From Owenia fusiformis (Eukaryota; Annelida; Polychaeta; Sabellida; Oweniidae): a stretch of DNA of 64,000 nt. The notes beneath the pieces are model-generated. The model did no database searches, was not told the origin of the DNA, and was given only the letters and a program-made list of their open reading frames with translations. The stretch's first letter is position 1, and the number at the start of each line of letters is the position of its first letter. Made by a program: the position numbers and the translations under genes. Shown piece by piece: positions 1 through 12,404 of the stretch. The stretch spans positions 21,190,822-21,254,821 of the forward strand of contig CAIIXF020000008.1 in NCBI GenBank assembly GCA_903813345.2, in the 5' to 3' direction.

Positions 1-725
1 ACTTGGTGGCCATTTTGAATTATGTGATAAAAAAGTGCAATATTATTATTTATTTTGTTCTTGATTTTGAACTTATATATTGTGTCAATGCGCATGTCTG
101 TATGTTAAAAGGTTATTGTCATTGTATTATTTCCACAGTTTCCATGGCAACTCATCTTCTTTCTCAATCAGAAAAGGTCACATTTATAACATGAAATATT
201 TTCTCTTCAGAGATGAAACATGATAAACTAATCTCTATAATAGGTACTTTTAAGTACTTTTATTAACCATATGTAGGCTGGCAATAAAAGCAGAGGGAAT
301 GACCCTGGAGTATTTAAAGATGAACGTCATCTTGATCATCTTTATAAAATAAATTTTATCTGTATGTACTTAGAGTTACCATTGCAGTGCTCTCGGTGCA
401 GGATTTTGCTAATTTTTAGTAGCAATTTAGAATCTTGTTACATATTGTGCAAAATTTTAGTCTTTTGTAATTTTTTATGTAAAATTTTAGGATTCTTATT
501 TTTATTCCAATTTTTTATGAGGCAGATTGAATTGATGGTGCTGCACCTCAGTGTATAGAGAGCTGCATTCAAATTTCATACATTTGACACTACCTTTTTG
601 ATCAATAATCCTAAGGTATTATATAGGATAGAGAAACTTGTATTTGCAAGACAAAAAGATGTCACAAATATCAGTATGATCAGTATGATTTTGAATTAAT
701 TAGCCAGACCTACTTATTTTATTAT
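1..725. other. AT-rich intergenic sequence, nothing recognised
   Basis: No coding, RNA or transposon signature was found. The short open frames have no splice context or recognisable protein character. Confidence 0.6.
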
Positions 726-1560
726 CCCATCGAACAAAGTTTGGAGGGATTTAGGGAACGCCTCCGTTTGTCTGTCTGTCCGTCCGTCCAGGCAATAACT
801 CAAATACCGTTGGCACGATTTTGTTCATATTTTGTACACATATACTCTATGGGGGTAGAAGTTCTGCTCGAAAGCCGATTTTTAAAATGGCCACTCATTT
901 AAAAATGGTGTCATTTTAGTGCCAATTTTACAGTAATTTAAGTGCAATATGTAAAACTGTAATAGCAATATGTTTTAAATGTAAAAAAATTATATAGGAC
1001 ATTAATCAAGCTAGAAATGTAGATATCAAAGAAGCACATGGCAGCCATCTTGAAAAATGGCAGCCTTTACTCGTTATTTTACGATTTTGCTGTAACTCTA
1101 AAAGTAGTGGAGCGATTTTGTTCGTATTTGGTTATGTGAATACTATAAGCGTGGCACACTGTCTAATTACACTTTTGGTAGAAGGCAGCCATTTTAATGT
1201 ATTTTACTATAACTCGAAAAGTAGTGGAGCAATTTTGTTCATATTTGGTATGTGAATACTATAAGCATGGCACACTGTCTAATGACACTTTTGGTAGAAG
1301 GCAGCCATTTTTTTCAAAATGGCTACCATTTTAATGATTTTACTGTAACTCAAAAAGTAGTGGAGCGATTTTGTTCATGGAATACTATAAGCATGGCACA
1401 CTGTCTAATGACACTTTTGGTAGAAGATGGCCATTTTGAAAAATGGCTGCCATTTTAAGGTATTTTACTATAACTGGAAAAGTAGTGGAGCAATTTTGTT
1501 CATATTTGGTATGTGAATACTATAAGCATGGCACACTGTCACACTGCCAGCCATGGCTGT
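726..1560. repeat. Dispersed element with an internal four-copy tandem array
   Basis: The left part opens with CATCGAACAAAGTTTGGAGG and a TGTC/CGTC-rich run near 765-790. From about 1068 to 1545 a unit of roughly 117-135 bp repeats four times. Each copy carries a core like AGTAGTGGAGCRATTTTGTTC (near 1103, 1220, 1356 and 1481), followed by ACTATAAGC and GGCACACTGTC and then a CAGCCATTTT or GGCCATTTT block. The units differ in length through small indels, so they are not coding. Short open frames across them are by-products of the repeat. The family is not recognised. Confidence 0.75.
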
Positions 1561-2069
1561 TCGCTTTGGCGTTGCTGTTGTCTAGTTCAGCTTACCTGAA
1601 TGCTCAGGTTTATGGCATATAAAATCGTCAAGATGAAAAGGAAACTTCAATAAAGAGAACATGTCTTCCATGTGACGTAAACGGAAATGATGAAAGTCAG
1701 TGACTGCAAATGAAAGAGTATATGTAATGTTTTGCTAAGAAGAAAAATGATATGTTTTTGCCCCTGGTAACATGAATTTTTCATGGTTTTATTTTGAAAA
1801 GTATTGAGCTGTTTTAAGCAGAGGATGTTCGATATTGATCATGCTTACTTTTAGATGTTGGGATGTTATTATATCTTACTTTCACTGTAACCTTTTGTAA
1901 GACTTCCACTTTTTGTCTCCAAAATGGCTTCATCTTTGCATTCTAAATATAAGAAGTAATTACTATAATCTTGCATTTTCAATAAAGATAACATTCAAAA
2001 TTGACATAATCTGAATTTCAGTTACTGTTCTAGCATCACCTATTTGTACCTGGCATTTATTTCATATTT
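1561..2069. other. Intergenic, nothing recognised
   Basis: AT-rich sequence without a gene or clear repeat. Confidence 0.5.
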
Positions 2070-2078
2070 ATATTCCCA

Positions 2079-2311
2079 CATCCTCCGATCGCAGGGGTTC
2101 AAAATCCAGAACATATTCTTTCTTTTTACCTCCTGCAATAAGCAGTTAGCATTTCCCCGATTAAGAACTCGCAATCTGATTGCGACAGAAATCATGTATA
2201 AGTCATTGCGCATTATTGGATCACGTGATTCAGTTAAATCGGGCGCGTCCAAATCGGTTATAGCAGGGGGAAGAAGGAGGTACGGATTCTGGACACCTGC
2301 TTAGGAGGATG
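2079..2311. mobile_element. 233-bp non-autonomous DNA transposon with 9-bp target duplication
   Basis: The ends are imperfect inverted repeats: CATCCTCC followed by GCAGG and an ATCC motif on the left, and GGAT, CCTGC, GGAGGATG on the right. The direct repeat ATATTCCCA sits immediately outside both ends (2070-2078 and 2312-2320). A 9-bp duplication is typical of Mutator-like elements and also occurs in Merlin. The TIRs are short, so the superfamily is uncertain. Open frames inside (2044-2304 +, 2040-2252 -) are carried by the element and do not resemble a transposase. Confidence 0.8.
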
Positions 2312-2320
2312 ATATTCCCA

Positions 2321-3465
2321 TAAAAGGGTATAATAACAACATTTAGGGCGATTAAGTTATTGGCATCATGTAAAGATCATTTGAGGTACTTAGAGGGATA
2401 TATGACACTGCAAGCCAATATGTTTCAGGGTACTGTTGAATGATATTAGCATTTGCAGTAAAACCTGTCTAAAGTTACCTTAAACCCCCGAGGCTACTAT
2501 TAAATTCATTGTTTATGCTCTCCTATTTAAGAGAAGCTTTTTGTGATTAGTATAGTTTAAAGTGAATGCTGAATGTATAGCATGAAGTTCTAGTTAAGTG
2601 TTCACATTGAAAGGTATTTATAAAGATGGCAGATTCAAAATATGATACCGAAAAGCATTCTCATGTTCAGGTATTACAAAACGTATACTATGTAAATTAA
2701 TATGAAAATGTAAGTGCTTGTAATTGTTAAACATGCATATACTGTCATAATAACCTGGTAAACATAGAAAAACAAAACAAACCCCAATATGTCAGAAAAA
2801 CATCTTTGATGAAACCAAATGCATTTAATTGATTTGAATATTGAAATCTTTATGGAATACTACATACACCAACTCAATTAAGAAAAGGCAATGGCATCTA
2901 AGGGGCAATCCAGAATAACTATGCATAGTTATCAAATGAGCCATCTCTGATTGTAAGATTCCATGTTAGGAATATACTGCTTGAAGAGTTAGTCTATAAT
3001 ATAAACATCCTTTTAATAAATAAATACTGGAATCCCTCAGGATATCAACATAAAATTTATCCAGGGACAAAAAATCAATAAGGAAATCATAATTGCATTT
3101 TTTGAAACACAGATTGATTTAATGGTAAAATAACATGTCAAGGTCTAAGAGTTGAATAACCATGGTAACCATCCTTTTATTAGATCTATAGGGTGATTTA
3201 TGGAAAAAATTGTTGTCCCATATTTCCCTAGGACTATAATAAAATTGTACATAATCGGTTTTAAAAGTTGTCAACCCATTCTTACAAATGTATGCATATG
3301 TTAAAGTAAGTATATACATTAATTAAAAAAGTCTAGATTAGTTGCTGTATTCAGTGATTCATGATTTTGTCAATGCATGAATAGTACTTAATACGAGCAA
3401 CAAATTGATTTTTTGTATGAATGTATTAATTGAACCAGAAATTATATAAGAAAATATTGTTCAAC
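2321..3465. other. Intergenic, nothing recognised
   Basis: AT-rich sequence with no gene or repeat that could be supported. Confidence 0.5.
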
Positions 3466-3470
3466 CAAGG

Positions 3471-3823
3471 CAGGGTTCTCACTAGGCTTTTAGTCTCCGG
3501 AGATTCTCCGGAGTCTAATGTCTTAAAACCCTCTTGCTCCAGAGTCTAATAGCTTTTCTGGAGTCTAAAGTGCTTTTTCCGGAGTCTAATTTTACATTTT
3601 TGTCACATTATTTGTGGTTAAACTCATAAAACTGGATACATGCAAGGAATAGGAAGTCAGAACCTTTTAGAAATAAATATTGGGATTAGAATAGCAAGAC
3701 AACTTTAAGAAGTATGTTGAAAAGTATACTGTCTAATAGGATATCTCTGATCTCATTTGGGGGAGAAGTAGTCGCGATACCGCAAAAAATCTGGGTTCTA
3801 AAAATTTCCTGGTGAGAACCCTG
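3471..3823 (+). mobile_element. MITE with CAGGG ends, 5-bp target duplication (copy 1)
   Basis: Ends are CAGGGTTCTCAC on the left and GTGAGAACCCTG on the right. CAAGG is duplicated at 3466-3470 and 3824-3828. The interior has repeated CCGGAGTCTAAT-type words. A diverged copy lies in opposite orientation at 8544-8923. CAGGG ends fit hAT-like elements, and some hAT lineages make 5-bp duplications, so hAT is the best guess. Confidence 0.85.
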
Positions 3824-3828
3824 CAAGG

Positions 3829-5997
3829 TCAACAATATTGAGCTGTTTTTTTTATTGAACTAATACACATCTTCTTAATATGTCCTTTGGACTTTCGCCA
3901 ACTGGTAAATAAATTAGGTTAACACAGAGTTTTTTTTATCTGACTATGGTAACCTTCAGTTAGGCCCATACAATTTAATTGTGTCTTTAGCAAAAAACAT
4001 TTATGCAAAAAAACATTAACCAGGCTTTTCCTCTATACTTTATTTTTACTCTAGAATTACAAAATACATGCATGTCAAAATGAAAAGACTAAAAATGCTA
4101 ACAAATCTGACCGGGAGGTTTTCATTTATAGAGATTGGACCGCTAAACAGACACTTTAATTCTAAGGGCCTAATGCTTTTATTCTACTAGTGCAACCTTG
4201 TCAGAGAACTTTTTCTATGATATGCTGTAAGTTGTACTTAGACCAATTACATTGGAATGTCCCTGAACTACATTCCAAAAGTAATATGCCCAAAGTCAGC
4301 TTTTACCAAGAACTTCTGACAAGGCGAGCTTTCTGATGACAGTTTTGGCTAAACAATCATGCAAAAGGTGGCCAAAATGGTGAAAAACTGCATGATTTTG
4401 AAAGAATTTCTAGCCATGGGAAATTAGGAATAAATTGGTTGAAATTGTTTTTGTTGTTCTCTTATTTTGTGATTACCTATTTTGTTATCTCATATAGTAA
4501 AATAAGGGATGGTTCTAGTTACTCCCCAACACTCTCAAATCAATTATATACAATGTAGATGCTATATCCAGTTCAGAATTTCTACAAATCCATTTGAAGA
4601 ATCCCTGGCATCAATTTGGGAAGATATTATTAAACCACTTGAATTTCCAATTTGGAATTAAATCAAGACAAGAGAATTTCTGTGTATTAACTCTTTTTCT
4701 ACTGCACTCATTTATGTTACTTACCTTTTAAATGTTACTCACCTTGAAACTCCATAAATGCAACTGTCATTGTGCCTTCAACTATTTATTTGCTTAAACC
4801 TGCACATCGCTCCAAAACGCAATATGTTGACATATATTGTTTTTACATTTTCAAGCTCTAATATAAAGTTTCTGTAAATAAAAATTGTATTTTTCTGTGT
4901 AATATCAAAGAACAACCATTAAGTTAAAAAAATAAAAAAGTGAGTGCAGGATTCGAACCCGGGCCGATCATATATAGAAGATATATGTCATTTCTGTGCA
5001 ATTTTCGTAGTTTTCTTTGTTTAGTGCAAAATTGCATAACGAAAGTGTGAATAAGGAATATTAAAAATAGGCAGTATAATCCACTTTACTAGAATGTTAT
5101 GCCTCTGTTGTAATACTGTCATATTTTATCGGTAAGATATGACAATCCTTCATGGTACAAAAACATTATGTATAGGGTATGATTATAAGCAAAATACCAC
5201 TGTAACGAAAGTCATGAACTTTACTTCAAAAACAGTACATTTGAATTGGGCTTCCAATAGCCATGATTTTACTAAAACCTTCATGCATTTTTGTAATTTG
5301 GAACACATCTTGGTTGTTTCTTTATTTGTATAAACAGCAAAACAATGTGGAAGTACCTCCTTCAAGTTAGTTATTGCATCTCAAAGATAGAAGGTGTCTC
5401 AGTAACGAAGGTTTTTGAAATTCGGCGACAATGACATTCATTGTTAAATTTCATTAACCGTTTTGAAATATCAACAATGAGTACATGTTTCAAAAAGACT
5501 TGGTATGGCAGGTAAAAACAAGCCATGAAATGACAATGAATTTCAACACCATATTTACTTGTACCTTTGATCGTCGACAGTTTCGAAAATGAGAAAATAC
5601 GACTTTGAAAGCCACTGGCTTCATGGAGCTGACGGAAATCATTCCAATTTTAGGTGTTCTTTTTAAAGTAACTTCATGTCTACAATGAATATCACATTAA
5701 GCATTTCTTAGTTCAGTGCTTATCTTTTATGTAATATGGCGGCAACAGCGTTTGGACCTGAACTTTGAGAATGGGTGTACAAGAAAAAAGAAATATAAAT
5801 AAAATAACACTTAAGAGCTTTTCATGTTTAGAAAAAATTGCACCTGCCCCGCTCATCCCTACCCCCATGTTGCTATAGCAACCATTTTAATACTTGTAAA
5901 TATATGATGCTGAAACTTCAGGGTATAACAGATAACACTTCAATTGCAATATACACTAAATTTCAGTTGAAATAAAGAATATTAAAGAAAGTTAGAG
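3829..5997. other. Intergenic, one tRNA-like B-box fragment
   Basis: AT-rich sequence. At 4943-4965 the minus strand reads GGGTTCGAATCCTGCAC, a good RNA polymerase III B box and tRNA T-arm, but no matching A box or acceptor stem was found nearby. It is probably the remnant of a tRNA-derived SINE. Nothing else is recognised. Confidence 0.45.
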
Positions 5998-6596
5998 TAT
6001 ATATAGAGATTATCCTATATGAGGTTCAGGATATTGGGAAAATATATTATATTGGCCAAGGGATAATCCCAATAACCTGAACCGACTATAGGATAATATG
6101 TTTATCCCATACAAATCTTGGACACATTGGTTCACATTGTTCAGTCGTGGAAATATTTTAGATTATTCCATAGTTAGCATGATATTCATAGGATAACATG
6201 TGAAAATAAAAACGGTATTTTTGTAATCAGTGGTAAAATATGATATTTTTGACAAATTTTCTCTTAACCATAACATACGGTTTTTTAGCCATGACATACG
6301 ACGTCGTATGCGATGGTTTATGGATTTTTGCTACTTCGGACTCAAAACAAGGCTACGTGTCAACATCGCCGGATCGTTTGGAAATTCGAATTAAATAACT
6401 TAATTTCCGACGATTCTGATGATGACTTTAACTATGGAATAAAAAGAACATCCTATGATTTACTCGTGATATGATTTTGATCCACTCATGGATATTGATA
6501 TCTGCACTCTCTCGCTACGCTCGCTCGTGCAGATATCATATCCATTCGTGGATAAAAATCATATCACTCATAAATCATAGGATATCCTCTATATAT
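5998..6596. mobile_element. Foldback-type element with internal hairpins
   Basis: The outer ends are inverted: TATATAGAGATTATCCTAT on the left, and ATAGGATATCCTCTATATA on the right. Inside are two further inverted repeats. One is at about 6010-6095, with ATCCTATAT and GGTTCAGG against CCTGAACC and ATAGGAT. A longer one is at about 6450-6588, with arms containing GATATCTGCAC and GTGCAGATATC around a short loop. No coding potential. The TSD is unclear because the flanks are AT-rich. Confidence 0.6.
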
Positions 6597-6823
6597 TCAT
6601 GTCCAGTTTTGTTTTCTTGGCCGTGGGCAGATTTTCCTGGTCTCTCAAATATTCCCACATTTATTTTCTCAAATTTTTGATTGATTAAGTGGATGCTCCT
6701 TCCCTTTTTCAAACCATCAAACAGATCCCGATTGTCTGTGTATTCTCCATTGTCGTTTACAGTCATTACGCGAACGTTACAAATTATGAACAAATATGCA
6801 AGCGGCGATTATACTATATCTGC

Positions 6824-7270
6824 TAGTGGTGCAACTCGAATGCCAGTTCTCGCCACTCACTCGTTGAACCTGTCCAAGATAGTGACTCGAGTACGTTTTT
6901 TCAAACTTGAGTAGGCATGTTTTATTATGAAGTGTTTTAAACCCCGGGAATGATGATTTTTTGTATGCAATGAACGAAATAAAGTATCGATTCCGGAAAC
7001 AAAATGAAAATATTTAAAAACAAACAAACAAACACAATTATGGCATGAATAACTACATTTATTCTCACTAAATTGATACAAACTATATATAACATCAATA
7101 ACATATAGAAGAAACGAAGAAATTGTATCTATTTGGTCTTCAAACAGTCGACTAGGTGAGTTTTTTATTTTTTTAAAATTTTTCCCTCATTTTTGCGAGT
7201 GGTACTCGATTACAGTGGCATTTTCACACTTTCTACTCGAGTAGCATTTTTCTTGCGAGTTGCACCACTA
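6824..7270 (+). mobile_element. hAT MITE, 447 bp, 8-bp target duplication (copy A)
   Basis: TIRs are TAGTGGTGCAACTCG and CGAGTTGCACCACTA. ATATCTGC is duplicated on both sides (6816-6823 and 7271-7278), the 8-bp signature of hAT transposition. Subterminal motifs with ACTCGAGTA repeat near both ends. The same element occurs as 18456-21334 (with a large insertion) and as an old fragment at 10885-11250. It lies in an older dispersed repeat whose downstream part is also found near 35461-35575. Confidence 0.9.
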
Positions 7271-7278
7271 ATATCTGC

Positions 7279-7385
7279 CTGCTCGGAGCGGGACGTAAAG
7301 CTATATCTGCCCACTGATGAAAATATAAGTTTTTACAAACCGGCTTTATGTACCTGTAACATGTCCAAGTATGGGATAAAGTGTA
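7279..7385 (+). repeat. Dispersed repeat fragment shared with 35461-35575
   Basis: The segment with CTGCTCGGAG, TATAAGTTTTTACAAACCGG and CCAAGTATGGGATAAAG recurs near 35461-35575 with a few changes. Family unknown. The copy near 7280 was split by the hAT insertion. Confidence 0.7.
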
Positions 7386-7825
7386 TTACTTCTGGGACAA
7401 CCCTCGTATATATGCTCACTTCTATGGCCTTCAGTTAAACTGTATTATAGTCTGTCTGTATGTTTATGTCTCATATGGCGCTATTTGAAATGTCAGCCTG
7501 TCCCTCCATGTATAGAGTTATTACTCCCTTGATATTAGGAGCATATGTTGACATCGTATATTCTTTACATGACATTTGTTAAGTAAACTACTCAACAATG
7601 TAAAATGACTTATGGTTAACTGGTTGCTGGAATGCTAGGATATCTGTTCATGAAATAATCATATCAATATCATATTGGAAATTGTATTATCCTCGCCTTA
7701 CATTTTAAACAATTATTTGGATACATAATTGGCAGAACATAATCATTGAATGAGAAAAACAAGGCAAGTACTATTGAATTTTTATATTTACGAATCAGAG
7801 AGATTTCTCCGCCAGATGTCGCTTT
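7386..7825. other. Intergenic, nothing recognised
   Basis: No gene or clear repeat seen. Confidence 0.45.
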
Positions 7826-7925
7826 TTACCCGAGATGCATTTCGAACAACAATTTATAATTTTACCCGAGATGCATTTCGAACAACAATATATTATTTTT
7901 CCCAAGTTGCATTTCAAACAACAAT
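7826..7925 (+). repeat. Three-copy tandem repeat of about 36 bp
   Basis: The word GAGATGCATTTCGAACAACA occurs twice, and a third diverged copy (AAGTTGCATTTCAAACAACA) follows. The unit is a multiple of three, which keeps a 60-codon frame open, but there is no gene context. Confidence 0.75.
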
Positions 7926-8538
7926 GCATTAACGGCTTGTTATTTGATGTTTTGTGCATTGTTCATTGGCATACTGATGTGAATACTTTTTCCATTTCCT
8001 AAATCCATTTCCTTAGATGTTATTTTACTTATCCATTTGTTCATCATGTATATTATATATGAAACAAATGGCTTAAAAGAGTAGCAGCTGATGTAATAGG
8101 TTAAACGATTAATTGAGGAAATCATGTAACTTGTAATTATATGATCTCTAAGAGGTGGAGGAAACCTTACAATCCTACAATGAAATAAGCATTTAGACAA
8201 ATAACATCTAGCAATGCTAGCATAGTATATTTGCCATGTCAACAGTATCTTTTTGCTAATATGGAAAATGGGCATATTTTGATCAATTTTGGTTTGAATT
8301 CTGAAAATTAGAATTTTGCACCTACTCGAAGAAAAATCCTGTGGTGAACACTGCACCTACAAGTGCTCAGAAGTTCAAATCTTCAAAAGCAAATACAAAT
8401 ATGACTTTAGATTTGTTCAACTATTTAGTGAAATTGAGGTATGTTCTTGTTTATCACCGTATTATTTCTATGCTATTTCATGTCGACCTTTGATGCTTAT
8501 GTCGATGTCAATGTCGAAGTGACATTTCGATCGCCAAT
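7926..8538. other. Intergenic; short piece of a dispersed family near 8280-8345
   Basis: The stretch with GATCAATTTTGGT, ATTTTGCACC and AAAAATCCTG resembles 33420-33495 and is probably a dispersed repeat fragment. The 138-codon minus-strand frame at 7940-8356 overlaps it and has no recognisable protein character. Confidence 0.45.
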
Positions 8539-8543
8539 CGACG

Positions 8544-8923
8544 CAGGGTTCTCACCAGGAAATTTTTAGACCACAGATTTTTAGCGGTATTTTGACTACT
8601 TTTTTCGCGGTATCGGGACTACTTCTCTCCCATGTGAGATCAGAGATATCCTATTAGTATACTTTTCAACATAATTCTTAAGCTTATCTTGCTGTTTTAA
8701 TTCCAATATTTATTTCTAAAAGGTTTCTGACTTCCTATTCCTTGTTTGTATCCAGTTTTATGTATTTTCTCAAGAGTTTTACTGCCAATATGAATAATGT
8801 GACTAAAATGTAAAATTAGACTCTGGAAAAAACACTTTAGGCTCCGGAAAAGCTATTAGACTCTGGAGCAAGAGGGTTTTAAGACATTAGACTCCGGAGT
8901 TTAAAAGCCTAGTGAAAACCCTG
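8544..8923 (-). mobile_element. MITE with CAGGG ends, 5-bp target duplication (copy 2)
   Basis: This is the reverse-oriented, diverged relative of 3471-3823. It starts CAGGGTTCTCACCAGG and ends AACCCTG. CGACG is duplicated at 8539-8543 and 8924-8928. Both copies show intact 5-bp duplications, so they are independent insertions and not halves of one inverted repeat. Confidence 0.85.
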
Positions 8924-8928
8924 CGACG

Positions 8929-10884
8929 ATTCCGACAAACGATCAGCGCTTTACCGGTGATATAACAGAAGTTACAGGTTCAGGTGACCGATGATGCTCA
9001 AGCCTGGACTGGTTGAAATTATGATTTTGCCGCTCCATTGGTCCTGTGAGTTGTGTTTGCTTAGGAACACACTGGGTCTACCTTTGTGTAATACACCTCA
9101 ATACATTTCTTCACATTCTAATCTATTTGAATCCCATTTTGCACAATGATTCATTGATTCATGATAGAAATCATGTTGCCATTTGTTTATAAAATTATCA
9201 GATATTTTTATTCAGAATGTTTACATAGCTGATCAGGTCATAGTAAACTGTTGATTCACTTCATACTGTATACTCTTGAATTGATCTTGGCTACTGGGTT
9301 ACAACGAGAAACTAAAAACTAATCAAATAATGTAAAAATAGAGGTTTCGGTTCAAAAATGAATAATTAGCAGAAAGCAGGCATAAGCTGTATGTTTATAT
9401 TATACAGTATGGGGGTGACCCTGTACCTTGCTATATTGGGTTTATTAGACAGGATACTGGTTGACCCTAATAATAGGCATACAGAGTAGGTGACCCTATA
9501 CCTTAAAGAATTGTGTTAATGTAATCATCAATACAGATGAACATATACCCAGAGATTAAAATATAGGTTGCTTCTCATAGGATATTCTTCAACCGCTATG
9601 CTGGTACATCATCACTTAATCTAGAGATTATTGTAGCCAATTTCATTAATGGAGATAAAGAGGCAGCTTATATACATGTCCCTTGAAGCACTTGAATAGA
9701 GACATAACAGATTCACCCTTGAAATGACAGTATTGTGTCAAATCAGTTCAACCTATAGAAAAGAGTATGACACTATAAATTGCTATTTTATAATGTGTGA
9801 TCTATATGCATATTAGAAGAGAGTGTTCTGTGTTAAAGCAATAGAGGGTCAACTGAGGATAAGGCCATGATGCCTTAGTAGCTCTATAGTGCAGTTCAGC
9901 AACAGCTCCCACTTATTAATTAGCGCTGTTTTTTATGATGGAGAGATGTGACACGAGCTTGCTCAATGTGTGGATCTCACTGTTTTACTGGAAAGGTTAC
10001 GAACATTAGGCTAACTAGTGCTACATTGTCCAATAATAGGTTCAGGAAATTTGGATATATTATAATGACACAGAGTTAACTATAAACAGATCGATATTCA
10101 TCGCAGGTTGGTAAATAACATTGAGTTGTTTTTTGCTATTATATTTTTTGAATGTGAGTATTTCTTTGCTTTTTCCTGAAGTTGCTTCAGCTTTAAGGAA
10201 GTGAGTTCAATTTTGAATGCTTCAGATGTGTCTGTCTTGTATTCTTTTATATAAGACTATAAGCAGTTGCTGCTATGAGCAGTTTTAACAATTGCTGTTG
10301 TTATTGTCCTAGTTATATTGAAGACCTAGCCTATTCATACTCATATCTTTCATGTGTCATAAAAGCTTTTTGAAACAGAAAAATATTGGATGTCATTGTA
10401 ACCTTATTCTTTAACAGAAAAAATATGAGAGTACTTTAGTCAAGATAAGTCATTGTGACCTACAAGTTCAGGGAGTAAGTTTGCATCGATTCCCATTTTT
10501 CATTTTTTCATTGTGGTATTTGTCCACCATTGCAGGTGAATATGAAAACCTGTGAAATCCAAAATGTGATAATTCGGAACTGATGAGGCCTAAACAACTT
10601 TGTTTACGATTAACATCCTTCTATTGGTAATGATACAAATGTAATTCTGCATTATTTACAATAATTGATACCCAAATATCCATCTCCTATCAGCTATTAT
10701 ATATTCTAATTTTATTCAAGACAATAATGGGGATTTTTTATGGAATGAAATTAGTTTTGAGATATGTCCATTTATTTATAAGAAGATATCTAAATATTTT
10801 TGTCAAAATTGTTATAAAACAGATAAACAAGATGTAGCCTGATGTATGATTTATGACAGGGCTCATTACAAGGTAAATACATGT
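8929..10884. other. Intergenic, nothing recognised
   Basis: AT-rich sequence without a supported gene. No splice-flanked exon with protein character was found. Confidence 0.5.
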
Positions 10885-11250
10885 AGTAGTGGAGCAGCTC
10901 GAATGTCGGTACTCGCCATTCATTCGTTGAACCTATCCAAGATAGTTGTACATTTTTTCAAACTCGAGTAGGCACATTTTATTATTACCCTGGGAATGAT
11001 CATTTCTTGTATGCACTGAACAAAATAAAGTATCGATTCTGGAAGCAAAATGAAAAATTTTAAAACAAGCAAACAAAATTGTGGCATAAACAATGATATT
11101 TCTTGTCATTTAACGAACAAACTATATGGAACATCAATAGTGTATTGTAGAGACGCTAAAATAATTTGATATTTTAACAGTCTTCGGGGTGAGTCTTTAA
11201 TTTTTACGCATTTTCACTCATTTTTGCGAGTGACACTCGATTACATTGCA
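10885..11250 (+). mobile_element. Old degenerate copy of the hAT MITE
   Basis: It aligns along its length with 6824-7270: AGTGGAGCAGCTCGAATG at the left, CTCGAGTAGGCA, AAAGTATCGATTC and TTTTGCGAGTGACACTCG toward the right. The right end is lost and no TSD remains. Divergence is visibly higher than between the other two copies. Confidence 0.75.
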
Positions 11251-11660
11251 ATATTGAAATGTATAAACTGGAAATATTGAATTTGGCGTGGTGGATTTTA
11301 AGAATTTGGCTCCAAGTTAAAATGGTCACCAAATTCAGTAGAAGTACAGTAATTGCACTAGATTCTGGATATAGATTATCTTGTTGATGTTGATGCTGCT
11401 GTAAATGTTAAGGTGTCCTCTGTTCTATGACTTGTTGATGATTACATCCTTATTATAAAGTATAGTCATTAACAAACAGATTGTAAGTTCATTAACTATT
11501 TCTTTAAAAACATTGTTTCAGGCAAAAAATCATTGCTTGTTAAAATATTTTTGAAAAAATTAGTTGACAATTTATATTTTTTCAATAGAAGCATTTTGAT
11601 GATATGTTGAGAGAACTATTAATAAACAGAAATATTTATTTACAAGCTGTTTATATGTCT
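11251..11660. other. Intergenic, nothing recognised
   Basis: No feature could be supported here. Confidence 0.45.
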
Positions 11661-11661
11661 A

Positions 11662-11892
11662 TACCCTCTGTAAAGAAAAAGGGTGCATTGTACCTTACCA
11701 ATCATATATTTTTATATTTTTTGTTATTATCATACCAAACTTTCAGAGGTTTAATGTATGAATACTTTGACCAAATGGAGAAAATTTCAAAGAATTTTGT
11801 AAATATGGTAAAAAGTTAAGTAATATTATACAAAATTTTGAAAATGTTATAACTGATAAAGGACCATGCACCTTTTTTCTTTACAGAGGGTA
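11662..11892. mobile_element. Tc1/mariner-type MITE, 231 bp
   Basis: The inverted ends are long and nearly perfect: TACCCTCTGTAAAGAAAAAG on the left, with CTTTACAGAGGGTA on the right. They are flanked by TA dinucleotides, as expected for Tc1/mariner insertion. The interior is AT-rich and non-coding. Confidence 0.85.
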
Positions 11893-12404
11893 TATATATG
11901 TATTTCTATTTGTCATATATTCATATCAGCACTTTAACGCCTGTTTTGTAAGAGGTCATATGGTTCTGGTACTTTATCTTCATAAAGCAAGGTGGCAGTG
12001 ACCCAAGCGCATGTTATAAGTGAGATTGATCGTGATCCAAGATCACGCCGACCTGAAAAAAAAAATTGTTGGCCATATTCTAATGGCATTTGCTAATAGG
12101 AATGTCAGAGTCTGACACTTGACTAAGAATACATTTGACAGATATCTGTTTGTTTATTTGGAAATGATAATGTACATATTGTGACAGAATGTTTCAACAA
12201 CTGTGTTGCTAAATAGCTGGTTGATAGTGGTTATCCAACCTAAAAAAGGGTATGGTACTGTGATCAGCTTGGCTGACAGAGGGTAATTTAAATGTACTTT
12301 TTGTCAGTGTGATTTCAGGAAGACTGTTCAGAATAGCGATCGGATATGCTCAAAATTTGGTGTCCACTTGGAATTTTCAATTTTTCTATTTTTTTTATTT
12401 TCAG
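11893..12404. other. Sequence upstream of the first receptor exon found
   Basis: No TATA-type promoter is convincing. The tract at 12381-12404 is a pyrimidine-rich run ending in TTTTCAG, which looks like a splice acceptor. This segment is therefore probably intron, and the true promoter and first non-coding exon lie further upstream. Confidence 0.4.

Noticed and set aside
2040-2304. Overlapping frames on both strands near 2.0-2.3 kb
   Set aside because: They lie within a 233-bp transposon and have no transposase features.
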